Below are positions 1 to 7,746 of a stretch of DNA of 34,879 bases, one piece after another; the first letter of the stretch is position 1, and each line of letters begins with the position of its first letter. The stretch covers positions 1 through 34,879 of the forward strand of contig JACDDR010000037.1 of NCBI GenBank assembly GCA_013816895.1, written 5' to 3'. The notes beneath the pieces are model-generated. The model did no database searches. It saw only the letters and a program-made list of their open reading frames with translations, and had not been told where the DNA came from. Made by a program: the position numbers and the translations under genes. The stretch is from Bacteroidota bacterium (lineage in GTDB: Bacteria > Bacteroidota > Bacteroidia > B-17B0 > Aurantibacillaceae).

Positions 1-366
1 GTTATTCATTATATCGCCGGATTTGTGTTAGCGGCAATATTTCAACCCGCTCACGTTGCGGCTGAAACTGAATTCCCGTTACCTTCCGCTGAAGGAAACC
101 TTGAAAACGATTGGGCTGTTCATCAAATGCGCACCACAATGAACTTTGCAACGCGCGACAGTTTATTTACATGGATGGTAGGCGGTTTGAACCATCAGGT
201 AGAACACCATCTTTTCCCTACCATTTGTCACGTTCATTATGGCAAAATCTCTGAAATTGTAAAGAAGACCGCGGCCGAATATAATCTTCCCTACCATAAT
301 AAAGGAACTTTTGTTGGTGCACTATGGTCGCACGAAAAAATGCTGTTCCAGTTAGGAAAAGCATAG
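1..366 (+). CDS. Fatty acid (acyl-CoA) desaturase, C-terminal part
   Basis: This is the C-terminal part of a membrane di-iron fatty acid desaturase, which puts a double bond into an acyl chain using oxygen and an electron donor. The reading frame is open to the left edge, so the start and the first two histidine boxes lie outside the window; the GTG at 25 is an internal valine, not a convincing start. The visible part carries the third histidine box, NHQVEHHLFP (HxxHH type), which ligands the iron. The following ICHVHYGKI and LPYH segments are typical of the delta-5/delta-6 front-end-like desaturases common in Bacteroidota. A strong hairpin terminator follows the stop. Regioselectivity cannot be read from this fragment. 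Confidence 0.9.
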   Translation, partial: VIHYIAGFVLAAIFQPAHVAAETEFPLPSAEGNLENDWAVHQMRTTMNFATRDSLFTWMVGGLNHQVEHHLFPTICHVHYGKISEIVKKTAAEYNLPYHNKGTFVGALWSHEKMLFQLGKA

Positions 367-395
367 TCAGAAAAGCTTTAAAATAAATTCAAATA

Positions 396-431
396 AAAAC
401 CCGCGGAGAAATTCGCGGGTTTTGTGTTTTT
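396..431 (+). terminator. Rho-independent terminator after the desaturase gene
   Basis: A perfect 9-bp stem (AAACCCGCG at 397-405 with CGCGGGTTT at 414-422) encloses an 8-nt loop and runs into a T-rich tract. It starts about 30 nt after the desaturase stop codon. Confidence 0.9.
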
Positions 432-557
432 GGAATGTATATAGCGGCTTACTTATCCATTAAAATTGACTCAATAGTAAACCAGGCGGCTGTACAAGGA
501 GCATATCAATAAATGACTTGAGGTAACAGGCCTTTACTTTTCAAGCCAGGCTTTACA

Positions 558-1003
558 CTAATTTGGGTTTTCAGGCAGATCGTCCTTATTAGGATGAATG
601 CATGTTATCCAATACTGCACTATTTTTTCAAACATTTCAGATTGTTCTATGGGTGTCATTGGTTTTTCAAAATATCCCTGCACATGACATTTGTATGCTT
701 CAATAACTGTTTCCCTGTTCATAGCATTGCTCACAAATATAAATGGAATGGATTTTTGACTTAAGTACTCATCAGCATCAATTATTCTTTTAAAATCCAT
801 ACCGTTTCTTTTGGGCATCTCCAGGTCCGAAATTATGAGGAATACTTCATCAGCATTTTTTTCAAATGTTCCAGTGCGTCATCCACATTGCTGATATATT
901 CGATCTCAATATTCCAGTCTTTCTTACTTAAAGCCTTTTTCAGAAAATCTTCCTCATAAGATTCATCGTCTACAAGGATAATTTTTCCCTTAACTTTTTT
1001 CAT
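558..1003 (-). pseudogene. Response regulator receiver protein, frameshifted at an A7 tract
   Basis: Read from ATG at 1003, the protein begins MKKVKGKIILVDDES, with the acidic pair of a CheY-like receiver domain, but hits a TAA at 833-835 after 56 codons. In the -1 frame, open from 878 to 558, the domain continues with the phosphoacceptor Asp in ISDLEMPKRNG, a Ser in FIFVSN and the conserved Lys in GYFEKPM. Adding one A to the run of seven (T7 at 856-862 on the plus strand) restores a full 148-residue single-domain regulator. An ATG at 818 could start only a headless fragment. No output domain is present, so if intact it would act by protein contact. No histidine kinase is adjacent. Either the gene is broken or the assembly has a homopolymer error. 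Confidence 0.8.
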
Positions 1004-1187
1004 AATGAAACTGCTTTATACTTTACAGGCATTTATCTTAATTACCTAAAAAAACATGCCCGTGACAAGGCGCGCTGAATTGTCAGTTATAACTCTTTTA
1101 AACATGAATTATTTAACCCCCTTACAGAAATTGAAATTTTTTCAGGGTTGACGATAATAAGAAAATACGCTGAAAATGCAGCTTAAA

Positions 1188-2405
1188 TTAGATGGCCGCC
1201 ATCAGCAGATTAATATCCTTGAATGGAAGATTAAAAGCTTCGCCTAAATACTGGTTGGTTAAGATACCATTGTATATATAAACACCGTTTCTTAATCCCG
1301 GATCTTTACGTACAACACTGTCAAAGCCTCCTTCATCACCCATGTTGATAATGATCTGTGAAAAGATATTGCTTAAGGCATACGATGCGGTACGTGCCAC
1401 GCGGCTGTTAATGTTAGGTACGCAATAATGAATGACCCCATGCTTCCTGAATACCGGCTTTGTATGATTTGTAACCTCCGATGTTTCAAACACACCACCC
1501 TGGTCAATACTCACATCAATGATAACACTTCCGGTTTTCATTTCACTCACCATGTTTTCAGTTACCACACAAGGCGTACGCCCTTTGGTAGCCCGCAAAG
1601 CCCCGATGGCCACATCCGCGGAACGCAAGTGTTTTTCAAGAACCTTAGGAACTATTACCGAAGTAAACACCCTTGCTCCTAATTGATTTTGTAATCTTCT
1701 TAATCGCGAAGTTGAATTGTCGAATACCTTTACGGTTGCACCTAAACCAATAGCGGCACGTGCGGCAAACTCGCCCACTGTTCCTGCGCCGATAATGATC
1801 ACCTCTGTTGGAGATATTCCGCTGATACCTCCAAGTATAGCACCCACACCATTATTTACGTTGCTCAAAAGTTCGGCGGCAATAAGAATACTTGCGCCTC
1901 CGGCAATTTCGCCCATTGCCCTGATAACAGGAAATATTCCCGCATCATCAATAATTAAATCAAAAGCAACACAGTTTAATTTTTTAGAAATTAATTTTTT
2001 AAGAAAATCCTGTGGCTGCACCGTAAGTTGCAATGCGCTAAAAAGTGTTTGCTTTGGCTGCATGAGTTCCACTTCTTCAATGGTTGGGGGCGCAATTTTA
2101 AAAATGCAATCTGCTTTGTAAACTTCGGCAGCGGAATACACCACTTCGGCTCCGGCCTCACTGTAATCGGTATCATCAAAGTTAGCGCCTTTACCGGCAC
2201 CAGCTTCTATCACCACCTTGTGCCCGTTGTTCACAAGCAGCGCCACAGCGTCTGGCACAAGCGCCACACGGTTTTCCTGGAAGGCTATTTCTTTTGGGAT
2301 ACCAATAAAAAGTTTGCCTTTTTTTCGTGATACTTCCAGCATTTCTTCCTGAGGCGCGAAAGCTCCTTTGGTTAAAGAAAATAAAACATCTTTGGTCATT
2401 ACCAT
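1188..2405 (-). CDS. ald: Alanine dehydrogenase / PntA-like NAD-binding protein
   Basis: This 405-residue protein belongs to the AlaDH/PNT family (alanine dehydrogenase and transhydrogenase alpha subunit). It has the N-terminal IGIPKE motif with the substrate-binding Arg region (ENRVALVP, about residues 45-52), a Rossmann motif GAGTVGEFAAR near residue 207, and DVSIDQGG near residue 300, which carries the catalytic Asp of alanine dehydrogenases. An N-terminal extension of about 30 residues is usual for the Bacteroidota form. By eye alignment, the Lys and His that act in Mycobacterium/Bacillus AlaDH (in VKVKEP and LHLA) are replaced (FKIAPP, LQLT), so activity on alanine is uncertain. Two in-frame ATGs (2405, 2399) could start it. 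It lies 21 nt downstream of the barrel protein gene and may be cotranscribed. Confidence 0.8.
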   Translation of the reverse strand: MVMTKDVLFSLTKGAFAPQEEMLEVSRKKGKLFIGIPKEIAFQENRVALVPDAVALLVNNGHKVVIEAGAGKGANFDDTDYSEAGAEVVYSAAEVYKADCIFKIAPPTIEEVELMQPKQTLFSALQLTVQPQDFLKKLISKKLNCVAFDLIIDDAGIFPVIRAMGEIAGGASILIAAELLSNVNNGVGAILGGISGISPTEVIIIGAGTVGEFAARAAIGLGATVKVFDNSTSRLRRLQNQLGARVFTSVIVPKVLEKHLRSADVAIGALRATKGRTPCVVTENMVSEMKTGSVIIDVSIDQGGVFETSEVTNHTKPVFRKHGVIHYCVPNINSRVARTASYALSNIFSQIIINMGDEGGFDSVVRKDPGLRNGVYIYNGILTNQYLGEAFNLPFKDINLLMAAI

Positions 2406-2426
2406 AAACTATTCTTTCATTTAAAA

Positions 2427-3158
2427 TTAATAAGCCGGGCCTTTATATCTTGGGGCATTACAATCATCAATACTCTTTTTCTTCGGCCTGTAAACCAAAC
2501 CAGCCCTTAATTCAAAAGTTCTGTTCCGCACTTTAACCTGGTCACTTTTATGATAGATAATATCCGGGTTCCAATGATATTCAACAAAAGCATTTATTTT
2601 TTTCAGAATCGGAAATTCATATCCCAACCCTAAATTGCCGCTGAACCAGAATTTTGGAAATGTGCTGTAAGGCTGATACACCGAAGTACTGCTGCTGAAT
2701 AAATATTCAAGTCTTACGCCGGGCATCAGGTAAATATTTGGCGATAACCCAAAAGGACCATAATATTTCAGGTAATTGTTCCATTGGATGTACGTATACT
2801 TATTCGTGCTGTAAGCATCGTCCCTAATTCCATTAAAAGGCTCAAGCAGCTCCCTGATTTTAGCCCCCTTGTGCGTGTACTCAAATTCAGTTTGCCAGCG
2901 GCCGTAATCCCCTCCAAACTCTGCAAAGAGTCCTGCGCCCCAGTTGAAATATTCGCGTGAGATTGTGTTCTGCGGATAATAATAACTTGGATTATATGAA
3001 AATAAATTGTCTGTATCCCAGTCGCGTTTATTTGCGTCTGTATTTACATAATGGTTCATGGATTCGGTACCCGCGCCAAAAATTCCGAAGCCGCGAAAAA
3101 ACTGCGCCTGGCTTTTTACGGAAATTAAAATAGCAAATACAATAATGATTCTCTTCAT
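2427..3158 (-). CDS. Putative outer-membrane beta-barrel protein
   Basis: A 243-residue protein with a cleavable signal peptide (KRIIIVFAILISVKSQAQ, cut after AQ). The rest is rich in aromatic residues in alternating patterns (for example YIQWNNYLKYY, LGLGYEF, FVEYHWNPDI) and ends with a strand-like ELRAGLVYR segment and a short tail. This suggests a small porin-like or OmpW/OmpA-like barrel in the outer membrane, but I cannot name a family. It lies 12 nt after the fabD stop on the same strand, so it probably belongs to the fabD-ald transcription unit. No catalytic motif is visible and the function is unknown. Confidence 0.6.
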   Translation of the reverse strand: MKRIIIVFAILISVKSQAQFFRGFGIFGAGTESMNHYVNTDANKRDWDTDNLFSYNPSYYYPQNTISREYFNWGAGLFAEFGGDYGRWQTEFEYTHKGAKIRELLEPFNGIRDDAYSTNKYTYIQWNNYLKYYGPFGLSPNIYLMPGVRLEYLFSSSTSVYQPYSTFPKFWFSGNLGLGYEFPILKKINAFVEYHWNPDIIYHKSDQVKVRNRTFELRAGLVYRPKKKSIDDCNAPRYKGPAY

Positions 3159-3170
3159 GCTGGTCTATTT

Positions 3171-4058
3171 TTAAACGCTTAACGCTTCTGCTCCTGAGCT
3201 GATCTTCTTCACCAGCCCCTGAAGCACTTTGCCGGGCCCTACTTCAATAAATTGTGTTGCACCATCGTTTACCATTTGCTGAATACTTTGAGTCCACTTT
3301 ACCGGTGCCGTCAACTGTGCTATTAAATTTCTTTTTATTTCTGAAGGATCTGAAACAGCATGAGCCGTAACATTTTGATATACGGGACAAATCGGATTAT
3401 TAAATTCAGTTGAATTAATTGCAGCTTCCAGTTCTATGCGGGCGGGCTCCATTAAAGGAGAATGAAAAGCGCCTCCCACAGGAAGCACCAGCGCACGCTT
3501 TGCACCCGCAGCTTTTAATTTCTCGCAGGCAATGTTTACTCCCTCAATACTTCCTGAAATAACAAGCTGGCCGGGACAATTATAATTTGCCGCAACAACC
3601 ACGTTTCCCGAGTTTGTAATCTCGGCGCAAATATCTTCCACCACTTTATCATCTAAATTTAATATGGCCGCCATGGTGCTGGGATTAATTTCACAGGCTT
3701 TTTGCATGGCCATTGCGCGTTTATAAACCAGCGTTAATGCATTTTCAAACGCAAGTGCTTTGTTGGCTACAAGCGCCGAAAATTCTCCCAGGGAATGGCC
3801 CGCTACCATATCGGGATGAAAACTCTCTCCTTTTGTGGCCGCTAAAATAACAGAATGTAAAAATATAGCCGGCTGCGTAATGCGCGTTTGCTTCAGTTCT
3901 TCTTCCGTTCCTTTGAACATAGTATCGGTAATTCGGAACCCTAAAATATCGTTTGCTTTTTCAAATAAGTCTTTTGCTAAAGAATTGCCCTCATAAAGGT
4001 CTTTTCCCATGCCGGGAAACTGAGAGCCCTGACCAGGAAAAATGTAAGCTTTTTTCAT
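3171..4058 (-). CDS. fabD: Malonyl-CoA:ACP transacylase
   Basis: FabD moves the malonyl group from coenzyme A to acyl carrier protein, supplying extender units for type II fatty acid synthesis in the cytoplasm. The 295-residue length is normal for the family. Visible landmarks are the N-terminal FPGQGSQFPGMG oxyanion-hole motif, the nucleophile serine in GHSLGEFSAL (Ser near residue 91), the carboxylate-binding Arg in YKRAMAMQKA (near 117) and the catalytic His in GAFHSPLMEPA (near 200). The ATG at 4058 starts directly with the conserved KKAYIFPGQGSQ, so the start is secure. It is separated from mnmA by about 100 nt and precedes the barrel and ald-like genes on the same strand. Confidence 0.97.
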   Translation of the reverse strand: MKKAYIFPGQGSQFPGMGKDLYEGNSLAKDLFEKANDILGFRITDTMFKGTEEELKQTRITQPAIFLHSVILAATKGESFHPDMVAGHSLGEFSALVANKALAFENALTLVYKRAMAMQKACEINPSTMAAILNLDDKVVEDICAEITNSGNVVVAANYNCPGQLVISGSIEGVNIACEKLKAAGAKRALVLPVGGAFHSPLMEPARIELEAAINSTEFNNPICPVYQNVTAHAVSDPSEIKRNLIAQLTAPVKWTQSIQQMVNDGATQFIEVGPGKVLQGLVKKISSGAEALSV

Positions 4059-4159
4059 AAGAATCTGGTTGTTTTAGAATGGTAAATTTAACAGAATAAT
4101 GGTAATAAACAAACGCTATTATCTACCGTTTATTCAACTTCTGATGTGGGAAAACAAAA

Positions 4160-5260
4160 CTAAAAAAGAAGTTTCTTGCGATCAATGAAACCCCCGCCAA
4201 CAAGGTCATCCCCCTCGTAAATAACAGCACTTTGGCCAGGAGCAACGCCTGAAACGGGCGAGTGAAAAATAACATCGAGTTTGTTATCAATGGTATTTAT
4301 GGTCGCCAGAGTACCGGCATCTTTGTACCTGATTTTTGTAAGCCCGATAAAATCATCCGGCAACTTATCATATTTACTGATGTTAAAATCACGTACCTGC
4401 AAATGATTTTCTTCAAGATCTTCTTTATCGCCTAAAATAACGGTATTGGTTTCCGGAATAATTTCTTTTACAAAAACCGGCGCACCCAACGCAATTTCAA
4501 GACCTTTCCGTTGCCCTACCGTAAAAAAAGGATAGCCTTTGTGTTTACCTACTTTTTTTCCCTTAAAAATAAAATCACCTCCGTCCACTTCCTTTTCAAG
4601 ATGCGGCAGACGATGTTTTAAAAATGAACGGTAATCGTTATCGGGCACAAAACAGATGTCGTAGCTTTCGCTTTTATTTGCCAGTTCGTAGAACCCGGCA
4701 TCCTTCGCCATTTGTTTAATTTCCGTTTTCTTAAATCCACCTAAAGGAAACATGGTTCGTTTAAGACACTCCTGATCAAGCCCCCAGAGCACGTAAGTTT
4801 GATCCTTGGTTTGATCAACACCCTTAAAAATTATTTTACGGTTATTTTCTTCGCGCAGCTGAGCATAATGACCTGTTGCTATAAATTCGCAATCAAGCAT
4901 ATTGGCCCTTTTGAGAAGCGCATCCCATTTTATGTGGGTGTTACAAAGCACACAAGGGTTCGGTGTTCTGCCGGCAAGATACTCTTCAACAAAATTATTG
5001 ATAATAAACTCTCCAAACTCACCGCGGATGTCAAGGATGTAATGCGGAAACCCGAATTCAACGGCCATAGACCGTGCATCGTTAATGCTATCCAGACTAC
5101 AGCAGCCTGTTTCGCGTTTGCTGGAACCTGAGCTTTCGTAGTCCCAGGTTTTCATGGTAATGCCGATCACGTCGTAACCTTGTTCATGCAACATCATGGC
5201 AGTAACACTGCTGTCAATCCCGCCACTCATCGCCACCAAAACTTTGCCGTGCTTACTCAT
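4160..5260 (-). CDS. mnmA: tRNA-specific 2-thiouridylase MnmA
   Basis: MnmA puts sulfur on C2 of the wobble uridine of tRNA-Lys, tRNA-Glu and tRNA-Gln, using ATP to adenylate the base and a persulfide relayed from a cysteine desulfurase. The 366-residue protein has the PP-loop AMSGGIDSS at the N-terminus, the first catalytic cysteine in NPCVLCNTHIKWD (near residue 100), the second cysteine in SYDICFVPDND (near 200), and the TVGQRKGL segment of the central domain followed by the C-terminal beta-barrel. All catalytic positions are intact. A Bacteroidota -7 box lies 15 nt upstream of the ATG, so transcription probably starts here for this gene. Confidence 0.97.
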   Translation of the reverse strand: MSKHGKVLVAMSGGIDSSVTAMMLHEQGYDVIGITMKTWDYESSGSSKRETGCCSLDSINDARSMAVEFGFPHYILDIRGEFGEFIINNFVEEYLAGRTPNPCVLCNTHIKWDALLKRANMLDCEFIATGHYAQLREENNRKIIFKGVDQTKDQTYVLWGLDQECLKRTMFPLGGFKKTEIKQMAKDAGFYELANKSESYDICFVPDNDYRSFLKHRLPHLEKEVDGGDFIFKGKKVGKHKGYPFFTVGQRKGLEIALGAPVFVKEIIPETNTVILGDKEDLEENHLQVRDFNISKYDKLPDDFIGLTKIRYKDAGTLATINTIDNKLDVIFHSPVSGVAPGQSAVIYEGDDLVGGGFIDRKKLLF

Positions 5261-5275
5261 GATTTTTTAATAGAG

Positions 5276-5283
5276 CAAAGTTA
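5276..5283 (-). promoter_or_regulatory. Candidate -7 box upstream of mnmA
   Basis: TAACTTTG on the minus strand fits the Bacteroidota -7 consensus TAnnTTTG exactly and lies 15 nt before the mnmA start codon. No clear -33 TTTG was assigned. Confidence 0.5.
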
Positions 5284-5313
5284 GGCCTTTTTTGTAAGCC
5301 GGAGGCTAATCGC

Positions 5314-6402
5314 TTAGTTTTTAGTGATTTTTATCGTTTTTCTTAGGTTTGCATTATTAATGGAGATGTAATACACACCAACGGGAAATGCAGAAACATC
5401 AAGTTTTTCATTAGCCGTAATAGTTTTACTGAGAAGGCTTTCTCCCTGTAAATTGAAAATTGTAATATCAATTTTTTCCTGCGTCTCGATATAAATAAAA
5501 TCGTGCGAGGGATTAGGGTAAACACGAATGTTATCTGAAAAATTATTTTCGCTTTGCAGAGTGGTACATGTTTGTACCCATACATACGTAGCGGACTGAA
5601 CAGGACAGGTACCGGAGGTAACTGCAACATAATATGTTCCTCCCATAGATGGGGTAACGCTTGCCAGAATTGGATTTTGAACATTACTTGTAAAGCTTAG
5701 CGGCCCCGACCAGGCAAAGCTATTGGGGCCAGAAGTTGTTGATGTTAAATTTACGTTTTGGCCCGGACAAACCGGTGAGTTATTATTGGCTGTGGCAGTA
5801 ACAGTAGAAGCAGCCGGAGGGCTCATTCCTATATACACATTGTAGTCTTCGCACTCGCCATAGCCGTAATTTGAACATGGCTGGATGACCGAACCGGGCG
5901 TTGCGTAAGCACTCCTCACACGCATTCTGTAAGCCCCGTTTGGCTGCGTTGCAGGTACCGTAAAACTTAATACTGCCCATGTGGCGGCGGGAGGAACCCC
6001 ACCAGTGGAGGCCACTTTTTCTGAAGGATTTTGAAATGTATTGTCAAGGTTCCAGTCAATGAAAATAGCAAACCCCTGGCCAAAGTTAATGCCGGATTGC
6101 AGGCTGCAAGTAATAACAGCACCGGCAACGGTTTCCAAATTTTGACTGCAATAATAAATGTAATTATTGGCCATTCCGTTGCATCCAGAATTCATATTTA
6201 TGACATTTACAATGCCTCCTGTTGTTACAAAGTAATTAATGTTATCATTTACATAAGCTGAAGGACTGTTGGAAGGACCACCCTGATTACAAGGCACTAT
6301 TGAATACAATGGTTGACAATACGGTGATGCATTGTTTGTTTGTGCTATTACAAATAGTTGTAAAAGGAGGGGCAAAATAACAAGAGATGAATTTTTATAC
6401 AT
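5314..6402 (-). CDS. Secreted GEVED-domain protein with T9SS sorting signal
   Basis: A 362-residue protein with an N-terminal signal peptide (LVILPLLLQLFVIAQT). Residues about 25-195 resemble the GEVED domain found in many extracellular Bacteroidota proteins, including FIDWNLDNTFQNPSEKV and the eponymous GYGECEDYNVYI. An Ig-like/PKD-type segment follows (SPVCPGQNVNLTST to GGTYYVAVTSGTC). The last 75 residues form a type A T9SS C-terminal domain: IRVYPNPSHDFIYIE, an IFNLQGE turn, FPVGVYYISI and a basic end. The expected route is Sec export, then T9SS passage to the surface with cleavage of the C-terminal signal. The role may be adhesion or matrix binding, but no enzymatic motif is seen. It forms its own unit between mnmA and the MORN protein gene. 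Confidence 0.85.
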   Translation of the reverse strand: MYKNSSLVILPLLLQLFVIAQTNNASPYCQPLYSIVPCNQGGPSNSPSAYVNDNINYFVTTGGIVNVINMNSGCNGMANNYIYYCSQNLETVAGAVITCSLQSGINFGQGFAIFIDWNLDNTFQNPSEKVASTGGVPPAATWAVLSFTVPATQPNGAYRMRVRSAYATPGSVIQPCSNYGYGECEDYNVYIGMSPPAASTVTATANNNSPVCPGQNVNLTSTTSGPNSFAWSGPLSFTSNVQNPILASVTPSMGGTYYVAVTSGTCPVQSATYVWVQTCTTLQSENNFSDNIRVYPNPSHDFIYIETQEKIDITIFNLQGESLLSKTITANEKLDVSAFPVGVYYISINNANLRKTIKITKN

Positions 6403-6459
6403 ACAATAATCTTTTCAGTGTATTAAATGTAATAAAAAAATTCCTAGTTTATAGCTAAA

Positions 6460-7230
6460 CTACTTTCCCGTTTTGCCGGAACTTTTTTTAGTTTCCCCCT
6501 TTTTAGGATCTGAAGGAGTGGTTTCCTTTGACTTATTCTTATTGAAGAATTCGTCGGTTTCCTTTTTGTTAGCGAGCTTGCCGTTTTTATAGTATTCTTT
6601 TTCCTTGATTTTCCCTTTGTCGTCCTTGTAGATCCAGGCGCCGTTTTTATTTCCGTTTTTATAATAGCCGGATGCTACTTCAATTCCGGAAGGAAAATAA
6701 TACGTTGCTTTTCCTTCCAAATTACCGTTCACATAAGTACCCTCGCCTTTTATCTTTTTACCATCGAAATACTGTTTGAACGGACCATGAAGCACATCCA
6801 TTTTAAAATTACGTTCTTCTGCTACAGCACCATCGGGAAGATAAACATAACTTACTCCTTCTTTTTTTCCGTTTACATATTTGTCTTTTGAAATAAGACC
6901 ACCTTTATCATCATAAAACATCCATACGCTGTCCTTGATCTCTTTAATGTATTTACCCTCGGCCATTCTTTTGCCTGTTGGGTGAAACAACTTCGCATAA
7001 GCTATTTTACCCCCATCTTTAAAATACATGATGGCCTGAACCGAATCGTTAGCATAATAATATTTGAATTTACCTACCGGCTTGTCGTCTTTGAATTCGC
7101 CTTCGTAAAGAAGTTTACTTGTTTTCTCATCTTTCTTTTTCCAGTATCCTTGCCTTTTGCCTGATGCATCAGTGGTTTGTGAGAAGCAAACAATACCTGT
7201 AAATAAAAACGCGACTAATAATTTCCTCAT
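6460..7230 (-). CDS. Exported MORN-repeat (YwqK-like) protein
   Basis: A 256-residue protein starting with a signal peptide (KLLVAFLFTGIVCFSQ). The body is a string of about eight MORN-type units of roughly 22-24 residues, e.g. LLYEGEFKDDKPVGKFKYYY, KRMAEGKYIKEIKDSVWMFY, GEGTYVNGNLEGKATYYF and ASGYYKNGNKNGAWIYKD. The pattern is the one often labelled toxin-antitoxin YwqK-family antitoxin in databases, though nothing here points to a toxin partner. The tail is Lys/Ser/Thr-rich and low complexity (from about residue 230). Such repeats make an extended beta-hairpin surface, probably periplasmic or membrane-attached. Function is unknown. It stands about 100 nt downstream of the P-loop protein gene on the same strand. 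Confidence 0.75.
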   Translation of the reverse strand: MRKLLVAFLFTGIVCFSQTTDASGKRQGYWKKKDEKTSKLLYEGEFKDDKPVGKFKYYYANDSVQAIMYFKDGGKIAYAKLFHPTGKRMAEGKYIKEIKDSVWMFYDDKGGLISKDKYVNGKKEGVSYVYLPDGAVAEERNFKMDVLHGPFKQYFDGKKIKGEGTYVNGNLEGKATYYFPSGIEVASGYYKNGNKNGAWIYKDDKGKIKEKEYYKNGKLANKKETDEFFNKNKSKETTPSDPKKGETKKSSGKTGK

Positions 7231-7334
7231 AGGGGTATAATAAAAATTTACATCTAAAGATACGCGAAATATTTACACGCGGAATTATTGGTTATCAGCT
7301 ATTAGTTAAAAATATTCAAACACGTCATTGATAC

Positions 7335-7736
7335 TTAAAAAAGAATAACCTGGTATTTTGCCGCCATTTTTCTTATTTGTTCATCGTTGATTCCATGGAT
7401 ATTTTTAAAATGCTGGCGGTTCTCCACTGTAAGAACAAATACGCGATAATTAAATTCTGAGGCCAGTTTAAAGTAGGGCTCAATTTCCCACTCAAGACTG
7501 AACACATTGTCAATAAAAATTTTTGAAGTACCCTCACTCATGCTTTGTCGCGTGTTTTGTTCACATTGCTTATACGCAAGATGGTTCTTCTCAAATTCGA
7601 AATGGTAGTTACCAGTTGAGTCCCTAAAAAAATCATCCACCGAAAACACGGGATACGTTCCGTTTTCACTTAACTCCTTTGCAAGAGTTGATTTGCCGCT
7701 ACCGGGAAGGCCTCTTAATATAATTAATGATTGCAT
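7335..7736 (-). CDS. Small P-loop ATPase/kinase-like protein (N4BP2-like AAA_33)
   Basis: A 133-residue soluble protein that opens with a Walker A motif, LRGLPGSGKSTLAKEL (residues about 6-21). An SVDDFF motif near residue 32 is typical of polynucleotide-kinase-like P-loop proteins. A hydrophobic strand, FIDNVF near 95, is a plausible Walker B-like position, and the end VENRQHFKNIHGINDEQIRKM matches the pattern of the C-terminal region of N4BP2-like kinases. It would bind ATP and might phosphorylate a small or nucleic-acid substrate, but the substrate cannot be told. It starts 10 nt after the stop of the upstream SpoIIE phosphatase gene, so the two are probably cotranscribed, although a functional link is only inference. 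Confidence 0.75.
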   Translation of the reverse strand: MQSLIILRGLPGSGKSTLAKELSENGTYPVFSVDDFFRDSTGNYHFEFEKNHLAYKQCEQNTRQSMSEGTSKIFIDNVFSLEWEIEPYFKLASEFNYRVFVLTVENRQHFKNIHGINDEQIRKMAAKYQVILF

Positions 7737-7746
7737 AAACCCCTTC

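Noticed and set aside
1428..2330. Several long open frames on the plus strand opposite the ald-like gene
   Set aside because: They are antisense to a well-supported coding sequence, overlap each other and lack family motifs.
4104..4134. AATAAAC...GTTTATT inverted repeat between fabD and mnmA
   Set aside because: The stem is AT-only except one pair, the loop is 17 nt and no T run follows, so a terminator is not supported.
5343..5684. 113-codon frame within the GEVED/T9SS gene on the same strand
   Set aside because: It is an out-of-frame shadow; the main frame has a complete signal peptide and sorting domain.
6460..7230. Toxin-antitoxin locus suggested by the YwqK label
   Set aside because: The protein is an exported MORN-repeat chain with no toxin gene beside it; the label is a database habit and not evidence.
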